From Populus alba (lineage: Eukaryota; Streptophyta; Magnoliopsida; Malpighiales; Salicaceae): DNA of 64,000 bases. The DNA is taken from NCBI RefSeq assembly GCF_005239225.2, contig NC_133287.1:67001-131000 (forward strand). Direction: 5' to 3'. The notes beneath the pieces are model-generated. The model was not told the origin of the DNA. It was given only the letters and a program-made list of their open reading frames with translations, and did not search any database. Of this stretch, positions 11,281-21,332 are shown one piece after another. Made by a program: the position numbers and the translations under genes. Every line of letters starts with the position of its first letter. The stretch's first letter is position 1.

Positions 11281-12185
11281 GTAAATCCTATTTTTAATAG
11301 TGGAATTTTCAACTGAGAAACAATAAATCAAGAAAAATTTGTTATGACTAGAGATAAAAATCTTGTAAATTAGTTAAAATTCTAGGTAAGAATAAATATG
11401 AATTTGTATACAAAAAAAATATTGATGGATTGGAGTTTTGATGAAAATAACATTTAGAATATAAAATGAAAGACATTATTGAAATTATGGAGAGAAATCC
11501 TTATCCTTTTCCATTAAAACCCGCCAGCCATTGTTAAGAGAGCAACTTTGAGAATTTTATTTTTCTCCTCCTTTATTGTTTTACTTGCTTGAGTCCATAG
11601 GGCTTTAGCCTCCCATACAAGCTGGTTATGTTTACTTCTTGTAAGAAAGAGGTGGTCTTATAGCTGTTTCTTATCACTTTTAATGCAAGACTAACCATTC
11701 TGTCACTCACGGACTAGTTTGGTTTGGTTTGGTTTCCTTAGGGTTGGCTGCTTTTGGTTTTTTTAGCTTAAAATGGGAACAAAGAGTTGGCTGCTTGTGG
11801 TCATTGCCATAATAGGTATAATTCCCCAGCGTTTTAACTTTAGAGCACGTAAAGGAGTTGAAGTGAGTAGTTTTGGATCTTCATAGCTTGTTTAGGGCCT
11901 TGGGGTTAATTAAATCCGTGGACTCCCTAAGCTCATAAATAATACGATAGCTTATAGCATTTTTTTTTTTTTTTTATCAAAAATGAAAAATAAAATTTGT
12001 TGCATGTATTTGTGTACTTTATAGTAAGTTTATAAATCCTATACATGTCTCAAATTAAAAAGCTTATTGAACCAACATACACAAACCTTCAAAAACCAAC
12101 TTGGTGTTCCCAAAACCTAATAAAAAAATATTTTGTTATTCACACCTTTAAGTGTTTAAGGTACAAGGACTTGCATCAAACCATA
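11281..12185. other. Intergenic, one short signal-peptide-like ORF
   Basis: Mostly AT-rich. A short frame starting at ATG 11773 reads MGTKSWLLVVIAIIGIIPQ and ends within 40 codons. It resembles a hydrophobic leader followed by a possible GTGAGT donor, so it could be a first exon of something lost, or chance. Nothing else was recognised. Confidence 0.3.
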
Positions 12186-12189
12186 ATTT

Positions 12190-12265
12190 TAAAATCCGAT
12201 CTGGTCAAGTGATTGGATCATGGGTCAAATGGGTTGATCTAGGTTAAACTGGGTCAACTCAAAAA
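12190..12265 (+). repeat. GGGTC/GGTCAA-type dispersed repeat, left copy
   Basis: A stretch with ttttaaaa followed by repeated ctggtcaa, gggtcaaa, gggttgat, gggtcaact. It resembles, in opposite orientation, the GC-rich repeat at 13170-13365. Both copies have the word tgcatcaaacc just beyond the ttttaaaa end. The two flank the eL34 copy. Confidence 0.5.
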
Positions 12266-12624
12266 AAAAAAGAAGGAAAAACCATACAGTTTCTCTAACC
12301 AATAAGCTTAATACCATCATTTTCCTGCAGTTTTTTTGTTGTCATTATCAATTGCCATTGCTGTTCACTGATGGAGAAAAAATTATAGCAACTGTGATCA
12401 ATTATATTCAAAGAGAGGTGGAAAGGGCATTTTTATTTGTTTTGCAAGGAAATTGGCAATCTATCCAAATATAGGCAAGGACATCAAATTGACAAAAGGT
12501 GAAATGAACACATCCAAGTCATCAGAGAATCAAACACGCTAACAAACAACTCCACATTTGACTGTCATTAATCATAACAAAATTTTGCTCAAACACATCC
12601 TCTAACTCAAAAGACTTCACTTCA

Positions 12625-13047
<423 letters not shown>

Positions 13048-13169
13048 TCATTTTCAAAGAGTAACATTAATTAGGTTAGTGATTTTGCTTCGCTCTTCTT
13101 CACTTTTCAGCATTTTAGCATTTCAAAAAGACAAAAACGACATCGTTTAATGACAGTCAAAATAAAATA

Positions 13170-13365
13170 AAAAATTGACCGGGTCTCACCCGAGTTTGAC
13201 CGGGTGGACTGGGTCTCGGGTAGACCCTCCGGGTCGACCGGGTTTTCCCGGACCAATTCCTGAGCGAGTTTTTGCCTCCACCTAGACCGGTCCCAGGCTC
13301 GGGTCGACTGGGTCCCGGGTCAACCCGCCATGCCGGTCCAGGTTTTAAAACATTGCATCAAACCT
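13170..13365 (-). repeat. GC-rich GGGTCGACC-type dispersed repeat
   Basis: A CpG-rich block in AT-rich DNA, built of alternating gaccgggt, gggtctcg, gggtcgac and ggtcaaccc words, ending in a ttttaaaa stretch. I interpret it as a dispersed plant repeat of unknown class. It contains several possible short hairpins because GGGTCGACCC is nearly palindromic. Confidence 0.55.
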
Positions 13366-13404
13366 TTTCTTGGCTATTAAGAGCTGTAGTGTATTTCTTG
13401 AATT

Positions 13405-13735
13405 TTCATACAAATAAGGTTTTAAGTTTAATATTCACTGATATTAAAGTTAAGATTATTAAAATTTTATTGTGTAATATTTACTAATGGTAGAATCGAG
13501 AATATTATTTTTTAGTTTAATATTCATTGATTTTAGAGTTAGGAATATTAAGTTATCTCTGTGTAATATTCATCAATGCCAGTATTGAGAGTATTATTTT
13601 CATTCAAATATTTATTGATGCCAAAGTCATGGATATAATGCATTTTCAGTATAATATTCACCACGCCAAAATTAAAAATATTATTTTCAGTACAATATTC
13701 ATTGATGCTAAAGTAACAAGAATAAAGGTACCATA
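13405..13735 (+). repeat. AT-rich tandem array, about 45-bp period
   Basis: Roughly seven imperfect units of the form taatattcattgatgccaaa followed by gtnagaatattattttcagt. The same unit appears in decayed form at 26825-26910. In both places the array is followed by the same unique-looking module (13740-13990 and 26920-27110). Confidence 0.7.
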
Positions 13736-13739
13736 GAAA

Positions 13740-13990
13740 AGATGACCTCATCGAGGCTTCTTCTATGAACCTTTCTTAGGACACCTAGGTTTGAACTATC
13801 AATAAAAGTTTAACTCATCATAGTGAATTTGTTATCACTTTGAAGATATACTACTAACAGATTAAGCACAACAAACTATTAGTAACTTAAAACAAGATTA
13901 GTAATGTAATTTATCTTAGGTATGACACTTTAAGATGATAATATATTTTCCCTGACATAAACAATCATTTATCATAAATATTTGATGATC
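13740..13990 (-). repeat. Conserved LTR-element module, copy 1
   Basis: Read on the minus strand, this stretch matches the minus strand of 26920-27110 and the plus strand of about 58600-58720. Shared words include an AAGGTANNNNNCATT-like string, a preceding TTATCA/TTAGCA block and a following TTTTAA..TGTTA block. It is probably untranslated sequence of a large LTR retrotransposon family. Confidence 0.5.
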
Positions 13991-14159
13991 AGTGAAGATT
14001 TCTAATGACTTGTGGCATAGCTAGGATAATTTTCTAGAGGGGTCCAAAATTAATATAACAAGATATATAATTTTTTTTTTCTAATATATCATACATAAGT
14101 TGTAAACAGAAATTAAATTAAAACTAATAAAAAAATATTCTTACATATTTATATTAATT

Positions 14160-15880
14160 GTGCTCGTCGTTTTTTCATGGAATATATATCATCAGTTATC
14201 ATATATATTGTGAATTTTTTTAGCAATTTCTTTTTCTATATAAACAATCAAATAATATGTAAGAAAATCATCCTTCATTCAATTATGAAATCATGTTTTA
14301 ACAATCTTCATTGTTGAAAAAACTCGTTCAGTAGTTGTTGTCAAAACAAGAAGAGTCAAAATAAGCTGAATTAATCTATCAATTAGTGAATACATGGTTG
14401 ATTTTCTAGTTTCTAACAATCCTTAGCATAAATAAACAATCATTGACAAATTCTTTAACTCTGGATGATTGGAAACATCAAGCTTATAATGTTGTAACTG
14501 GAATCTCAAATGAATTTTTTTTCTTGGTTAGAAAAATCTTCAGGATAGAATTATTAACAAGCCTACTTATATCTTCAACATTGAATAATTTGTAGGTATT
14601 TTTATAATCAAAAGTTGTGCTCAACATAAGAAGCTCGGTTGCCTACTCACAATCTATTATTTAGCTCTTGTAATTGTTGATCAATTGTAGATGTAAATAT
14701 ATTAACTTGGTGGTGATGCTTAATTGTTATTGAATTTTTTTGAAGGAGAGATTGTCCCACATTAGAAAAATAAACACCCATATTAGAAACTTTATTGTTT
14801 TGATGCTTACAAAATGATGTCACTTTCTCTAAAAGAGTTTTCCAACTATCATCTCTTAACTTTTAAAGAAATTATTTTTTGTTAGGCACGAAATATATAA
14901 CATTTAGAATGTCTTAAGATTTTTATTGTAAGGTTTGGAAAAGAATATCAATAACTCCCATAACATTCTTCATTACATGTAAGATGATTGTAAAATCAAA
15001 AGACATTAGTAACTTAATTGCAAAAGTTGCATCACCACATTGAGAATAAGTAGATACATTTGAAACAATGTTCTTAAGAACCAAGCAAGTTGCCTCGTAC
15101 ATTTTTATCAGACTACAAATTGATTTGAAGTGTGAATTCCATCTTCTATCTCCAAGTCACTACAAACTACCTACTTGATTAACTTATTTACTCGTTTTAA
15201 TCTCACTAATATTAATGAAATGTTCAATTGTACCTGATTAAAAGCTTGCAATTCATCATTGTGATTGCAAGAAGAACTAAGAACGTTAACAATAAAAATC
15301 AAGTTATGAAAGAAGGTGTGAACATGAGATATTTCTCTAGTTGCAATAATAAGAGTCAATTGTAATTGATGGTCTAAACAATATACTTAATATGTATAAA
15401 GACAATCTTTAATGAATAAAACTTGTAAACCATTCCACTCTCCACACATATTACAAGTATCATTATACCCTAGACCTCTAATATTTTGAATATCAAGATT
15501 GTGATGAGATAAAACAGAGAAAATCTCTTCCTTAAGATTTAAAGCAATTGTATCTTTGACGTGTCTTATATCTAATAACTGTTTTTGTATAAATCCACTT
15601 CTACCAATAAACCTAATAACAAAGGTCATTTGCTCTATTTTGGATTTCATCTTGAGCTTCATGAATAATTAAATAAAAGTTTGCATCACCAATTTCATGA
15701 CGAACTGAAGATTGAAAATTTCTAGCAAAAACATGTGAAATTTATTTTTAAATATGATGTGATGTGTATTTAGTATTTTTTGGAGTATTATCCAAAATAA
15801 TAACACAAACTTGTTCATTGTATAATGCTAAAAATTTTTTACCATTTCAAGAAAATTGTCTTGCTTTTTATTATTATTAT
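14160..15880 (-). pseudogene. hAT-superfamily transposase pseudogene (ZMYM1-like/TTF-type)
   Basis: Minus-strand fragments occur in the order expected for plant hAT transposases of the zinc-finger MYM-type 1-like group. Near 15740-15660 is the EIGDANFYLIIHEA block. At 15662-15387 are VIRFIGRSGFIQKQ, DIRHVKDTIAL, LSHHNLDIQNIRGLGYND and MCGEWNGLQ. At 15359-15171 is the FFHNLIFIVNVLSSSCNHND block. Around 15150-14900 is RRWNSHFKSICSLIKMYEA. Around 14350-14230 is the C-terminal dimerisation block TTERVFSTMKIVKT, then YLIVYIEKEIAKKI. The transposase would bind element ends and cut DNA in the nucleus. Numerous stops and frameshifts, and loss of usual Cys/His residues (for example TCNMCGEW), show it is dead. 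Terminal inverted repeats were not located. Confidence 0.85.
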
Positions 15881-16320
15881 TATTATTATTTATGGTCGTT
15901 CATCATATCTTTGAAAAGAACATGCTTGCTTATTTTAATTGCTATGTAGTATCAATTATACTTTAGCCTCATCCTTTCAAAACATTATTTTATATTATCT
16001 TTAATTTTTTTTTATGATGAAGTTCATACCTTCTGATGATCACTTTAATAATACTAAAAATGACTTAGTCAGAAGGTAGCATAAAATTTTGATTCGTGCT
16101 TATATCATTAATATACATGTAAAATAAACTAATTAAATCAAAAGGGTTATAAAAATTATAATGCTAATATTATGATATTAAGGCATCCAGTATTATTTAT
16201 TTCACAAAAACAATACGCAGTGTAATGTTTTCAAGGCATCCGTTATTATTTATTGTAGAAAACAACACCCTTCTGTGACATTATTCCATTATATAATTAT
16301 ATGGAAATGCCTATGGATGA
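15881..16320. other. AT-rich spacer between hAT remnant and Kunitz gene
   Basis: Contains a short (TTA)n run near 15870-15890 and two similar words (aggcatccNNtattatttatt) at about 16181 and 16234. No gene was seen. Confidence 0.4.
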
Positions 16321-16329
16321 CATTAACAT

Positions 16330-16929
16330 TTAGGCCCTGGTAAATACAAAAGGAAATGCAGGACCATCCAAGGCTAGCAATCTTTTGTCATCCTCTATCA
16401 AAATGCCAGCAGATCCACACCTTGGCCTATCACAAGTTGGACAGGATTCAGTAGGGCACCATGAGAAACTGTAGACGCCTCCATTATTGTCAATCCTGAA
16501 GTATGATTTGTCTCCTGCTGTCACGATAAATCGCCTTCCAGTTTCTGGATCCTCCTCCCCTACCCTCCAGGCAGTAGACTGGATACAAATAGTGAATGCT
16601 TGGAATTCCACACTCAAGTCCCTGGATTCCCTGATGATGGTCTCTCCAGAAGTGAATGGAGTGAAGATGACTGAAGTGCCATTTGGTTCAGCACTTGCCA
16701 GGGGTTCCTGGCCAACGTAAAAAGGGCACCTAATTCCGTTCCGGTTGACTAAGGTTAAACCACCTGCAACATCAGTTATACCAGGAAGTATGTAGTATTC
16801 AACACCGGTTTCAAGAGGCTGACCGCTGGTGTCGAGCACTGGAGGGCTCTGGTCATCGGCTGGCTGAGCTAAACTACATATGGCCATGGTTAGCCAAACG
16901 AAGCTTAATGTAGCTCCGATACTTGTCAT
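16330..16929 (-). CDS. Kunitz-type (STI) protease inhibitor, secreted
   Basis: An intronless frame of 199 residues from the Met at 16929 (an upstream in-frame Met at 16950 would add seven residues). Residues 1-22 form a signal peptide (MTSIGATLSFVWLTMAICSL). The mature start carries the Kunitz STI signature VLDTSGQPLETGVEYYILPG. Other family blocks are GGLTLVNRNGIRCPFYVGQ, GRRFIVTAGDKSYFRI, SFSWCPTESCPTCDRPRCG and LLALDGPAFPFVFTRA. Six cysteines fit the two conserved disulphides plus an extra pair in the CPTESCPTC loop. Members inhibit serine or cysteine proteases, often in wound and herbivore defence, in the apoplast or vacuole. The specificity loop cannot be assigned safely. No damage to the frame was seen. 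A TATA box lies 86 bp upstream. Confidence 0.93.
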   Translation of the reverse strand: MTSIGATLSFVWLTMAICSLAQPADDQSPPVLDTSGQPLETGVEYYILPGITDVAGGLTLVNRNGIRCPFYVGQEPLASAEPNGTSVIFTPFTSGETIIRESRDLSVEFQAFTICIQSTAWRVGEEDPETGRRFIVTAGDKSYFRIDNNGGVYSFSWCPTESCPTCDRPRCGSAGILIEDDKRLLALDGPAFPFVFTRA

Positions 16930-17014
16930 GGTTTGTAAGTGTTCGCACAAGAAAAATCAGCTATAAGATCTATGTTCTGCTTAATTATACTTCTACAACT
17001 TAGAAATAAGCGCA

Positions 17015-17021
17015 ATATATA
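17015..17021 (-). promoter_or_regulatory. TATA box of the Kunitz inhibitor gene
   Basis: The minus strand reads CTATATATTG at this position, about 86 bp upstream of the preferred ATG. That predicts a leader of about 55 nt. Confidence 0.5.
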
Positions 17022-17029
17022 GGAAAATG

Positions 17030-18840
17030 CCGAGAGAAAGTTCATGCTTACTTGCACCGTAAGGATGTGCAGCTCAGACTTCAGGCTGATTCCGTGTTTG
17101 AATAAGCAGCAAGATGTTGAAAATTTATGGTTGTAAGATGGTTGTATAACCGTCCGATGTTGAAAATTTCAAGTCCTATGCAGGAAATTTGTCACGAGGA
17201 ATTGACTATCCAAGTTCACCATTTGAGCAAGTTATCATTTATCCAATATAGCTGCATATTTATTGTATTGGCAACTAAGCTTAGTTTAGAATTGCGTTCC
17301 ATAAAAAAAATAAATTTTTTTATACTATTGAATTATTTTAATATATTAATGTTAAAAGTAATTTTCAAAAAATAAAAATATTTATTTTAATATATATTTT
17401 AAATAAAAAATACTTTAAAAAACAATAATTCAAACAAACAATCACAGTGCACGAGCATGCCCACAGGCAATATGCCTTGTTAGATAGGAACGTCGACTTT
17501 TCTACAAGGAAGAGGACAGCGGTTCTGGAAACGGAGATTAGTTAGGGCATATTGTTTTACAGACACGTCCTAAGTTATCGCAAATAAAACAATGCAATGT
17601 CAAAGATGGTTTAATTGTGTTGGATGTACCTTCATTATTGGGGTTCAAGATTTAATTAATTGGATGAACCTTCATTTTTTTTTTTTTTCAAAGTTAATAG
17701 TTGACACATTCTATAATAATAAACAATTTTGTAATAGTTAACATAGTACTATAGGATTAAAATTTTTCTAACAACGAAAACAAAAATACAGTAATTTAAT
17801 TAAAACAAAATCACGGGCATATATCTTTATAATAAAAAAAATATTTATTAATAATAAATATAAAAAAATCAAATTAAATTTTAAATTGTTAAAAAATATA
17901 AACTTTTTATATATGCAGCATAAATATTTTACGATACTCATGTAATATCTAAAATACTTTCTAAATAAATAAAAGGAATGAATATATAAAAAAAAAAAGA
18001 GAACAAAAAATAATTAAAAATATATAATTTTTATTTTATTTTTTATAGATTCAGATATATTTTTTGTAAATGAATTTTTTTTATAATATTTATAAAAAAA
18101 CTAGCAATATTTTATTTGGTAGACTTTTAGGGAAAATACTATTCATTTAAACAATGTTTCTTTTCTTTGGTCCTTATAATTTTTTACACTTTGGTCCCTT
18201 AATTTCTTTGTCTTCTTATTTGGCTCTTCAGAATTGTTTTAATTTGCGGTTAGTCTTGTAGCTTGTTTTTCATGCATGTGTGGAGATTTCAAGGTGTCGA
18301 GTAAATATTCTGTCATTATTTGAATTCTTAATTTGGTAAAATAAAATTTAAATTAATTGATTTAAAATAAGTAGAGATTCAGGGACCGAATTTGAAGCTT
18401 GAAGAAATATTGAATCCCTTTAGCAAAATATTTTGCTAACATTAAAAGATTGATTTACACAGTCAATGGGAAGTTTAAGTCCCTTTTTTAATTTTGATAC
18501 CTAAACTTTTTTTTTTTTTTTAATTTGATTCCTTTCTATTGTTGTAATTTAGGAATTTTAATTAATATTTTTTTCCGGTTGCCTTGAAATGGTTTAATTG
18601 TCAATAGCTTTTAATAACCATTTTACTTTGAATAAGAACGGATATAAGAAGTGATCACATAATAGAATGTGCACATTAGAGGTCAATGAAACACAAAGAC
18701 ACAAGCACAAATATTAATATATCTTCTTGCGTGGCTAGGATCACATTGAACACTTGAAAGAGCATTTAAATAACTATTCTTCCAAAGACCACTAAAAGTA
18801 TTTTCCAATATTATATCTTTAATCATCATCATCAACAACA
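17030..18840. other. AT-rich intergenic region
   Basis: Upstream flank of the Kunitz gene, then low-complexity AT-rich DNA. Between about 18150 and 18560 words such as tttggtccctt and cctaaactttttt recur, typical of decayed LTR-element untranslated sequence. No gene was seen. Confidence 0.4.
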
Positions 18841-18855
18841 AGAATCATGAATCCA

Positions 18856-18964
18856 TATATGATGGCCACTGGAGGCTTACATGGTCGTTAACTTTAGGGC
18901 CCGTGGGATTAGTCGAGGTGCGCACAAGCTAGCCCGGACACCCACGTTAATAATAATAAAAAAA
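18856..18964 (+). mobile_element. 5'-truncated tRNA-derived SINE copy
   Basis: A 109-bp insert reading gccactggaggcttacatgg, then cgttaactttagggcccgtg, then an A-rich tail. It matches the 3' half of the full-length SINE at 39381-39556. It is flanked by a perfect 15-bp direct repeat AGAATCATGAATCCA at 18841-18855 and 18965-18979, the hallmark of target-primed retroposition. Confidence 0.85.
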
Positions 18965-19999
18965 AGAATCATGAATCCAAGACTATTAACATTTTCAATT
19001 GTCAACATTTATCTCCTTGTCTCGTTAGATGACTAGAATTCAAGGAAGAGAAATTTTAGAAAAAAATATTTTTCTTAGTTATTATTATTTTATATTTAGT
19101 ATAGAACGTGGTTTTTTTTTTTTCATGTTTAATTTAGGAAATCATGTCATAATCTAATTTTTTTAATTAAAAAATAATAATAAACAAAAAATTAAATTTT
19201 AAATAAATAAAAAATGAATGAATAAAAAATTATTTGAGAATTGGGTCAAGACAATACAAATTAAAAGTTTAATGACTAATAAGGATGAATTATAAATGTG
19301 AGAGTCAATTTGGTCAAAAAAAGAAAGAATTAATAAGTTTGGGGGACTTAATTAAACTCTGATTTAATTAACTAATACAATCAAGGGCTTAATTGAAGAG
19401 ATAACAAAATTTAGGGCTGATTTGGATCAAAATTGCAAGAAATTAAAGTTCAAGGACCAAAATGAATAGGAGGTGATACCATAGGAATTTAATTGATTTT
19501 TTTAGGGGTAATTTTGAAAGAATTAAAAGTTGGAGTCAATTAAAGACTTAACTAAATAATCTAGAAACCAAGGATTGTATTGTAAATGACGCTAAAATCC
19601 ATGGGTCCAATTGCAATTGATCCAGGGGTAAAATTAAAAAAACAAAAGAGATTTTCCTTGAACAGGGGTCTAATTGCTAAATGTCAAAAGGTAAAGGGGC
19701 AATTTGAAAAATAGCCATTTTAGATGAAATGAACGTCTTTTCAATTTCAAATTGTTCATCACCTTCTTCATCACCCCAGGGAAAACCGACTGAGTAGGAA
19801 GGATAACAAATTCATATCAGCTAGTTGCCCAATAATCCCTTTTGCCCTTACAATGCAAGCAATTACTGAGGCGAATGCATGACATTCTTTGGCTTTATAA
19901 AGGCCAAAGAAAGGCCACGAACTAAGGCAGATGAAAGGAATGAAAGAACAAAAAAACTAGGGGGAAAACCAGGGAGAGCAAACACAGGGATAAAGAAGG

Positions 20000-21254
20000 T
20001 GTTACGACCTTAGTCTACTGTTGGGAAGTCTAGTTGAAGATATTATTTACTTTGTTTTTTGTTTGAAATAGTCAAATAATATTGTTGTTACTAATCCCTT
20101 AGAAGCAAGAGTCAAATAACTAGTTTGTTAAGTAACAAACTTTAAGTACAAGTAGGAGTAGAGTGAGGAAACAACTCCTCTAATTTTCTGTATTTAAATC
20201 CTTGTTTTAAATGAAATCAAGCATCAAATTCAATCAATTAAGAAAAGATCATTGTCTTTTAGAGGCCCCTTGAAGTAAGGGTGTTCAAAAAAACTGATTA
20301 ACCGAAAAAACTGAAAGAACCGATAAAAAATTAACCGAAAAAACCGAACCGAGATAAAAAACCGATTAAACCAATTTTTAAAACCATAAAATCTTGCCTG
20401 TTCGGTTCAGTTCCGATTTGACCACTTAAACCGGTGAACCAAACTGGCAGTATAAATAACATGACTAAAAAGTTTCTAACCATAATTTACATTCTGAAGC
20501 CGCCGCCCATCAATTTTCATCCTCCCTCTTCTCCCTTCTGCATATGTCTTATCCTCTGCCCCATGAAATGAAAGTAGAGCTCCTTAAGCTTGCCCCTGCA
20601 TTTGGTGAATAAATTAGGGTACAGTCCAATGGAAGCCACAATTTGCTTTCCCACTTTCACTTCCCTAGCTTTCGAAACATGTGCATCTTGATTCTTGCCA
20701 TTTAATATTCATCCTCCCTGCCCCTGCGTCTTGCCCCTGCATTTGTCTCTTCTTTGATCAGTCAAACATGGCTTCTCTCTTCACTTATAGTAGAAAGAGA
20801 GAGCTCCTCCATTAGAGAAAAGGCGTCAAGGTAAAGTTTATTTTCTTGTGCTTATAAGATCAACCTTTTGTTTCAAACTTTTATGCTTCTCTGACATTTC
20901 TTGCCATTGGCTTCGCAAGGCTTGAATCTTTTTAACTCCTCTTGATTTTCTGCTTTCTTTTTATCTTCCTCAGGTTTCGCCGTTTGTGGTCCATCTCAGC
21001 TTTCAGGATTCAACCGGATTAATTTAATGATTAGATTTTCTGGTTTTTTAGCTCAAAAACCGGATTCAACCGAACCGAACCAGTTCGGTTCGATTTGAAA
21101 TTCTAAAAATATGAGTTATATGGTTCGGTTGATTTTTATGGTTCAAACCGAACCGAACCAAACCGTGAACAGGCCTACCTTGAAGTAGTTTATATTCCAT
21201 TATACACATTTGTTTTCCTTACTTAGTTGTAGGCTCAAGTTAAGGAATCTAACA
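20000..21254 (+). repeat. 5' LTR of the gypsy element, interrupted
   Basis: Begins TGTTACGACC and ends GGAATCTAACA. The left part (20000-20277) and right part (21178-21254) together match the 3' LTR at 25558-25895. A 900-bp element plus a 10-bp target duplication separates them. Confidence 0.92.
20278..21177 (+). mobile_element. 900-bp non-autonomous TIR element (hAT- or Mutator-like) inside the LTR
   Basis: Exactly bounded by the duplicated 10-mer CCTTGAAGTA (20268-20277 and 21178-21187), present once in the uninterrupted 3' LTR as a close variant. The ends are imperfect inverted repeats: AGGGTGTTCA on the left against TAGGCCTGTTCA on the right strand. Subterminal zones are rich in AACCGAACCGAACC on one side and GGTTCGGTTCGG on the other. 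An 8-bp duplication would fit hAT and 9-10 bp would fit Mutator. The interior (about 20480-21000) is more GC-balanced and could be captured host sequence. No transposase frame is present. Confidence 0.85.
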
Positions 21255-21255
21255 A

Positions 21256-21268
21256 TGGTATCAGAGTC
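21256..21268 (+). other. Primer-binding site of the gypsy element
   Basis: tggtatcagagtc, two bases after the 5' LTR end, is complementary to the 3' end of initiator tRNA-Met, the usual primer of plant LTR elements. Confidence 0.85.
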
Positions 21269-21332
21269 AAACTTCCTCTGCCATCTTCATCAACAACCTT
21301 AAAACCCAAGACCCATCCCTTTCCTATTATAT

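Noticed and set aside
16930..16950. Upstream Met of the Kunitz inhibitor frame
   Set aside because: The seven extra residues would precede a clean signal peptide that starts at the next Met; the downstream Met fits secretion better.
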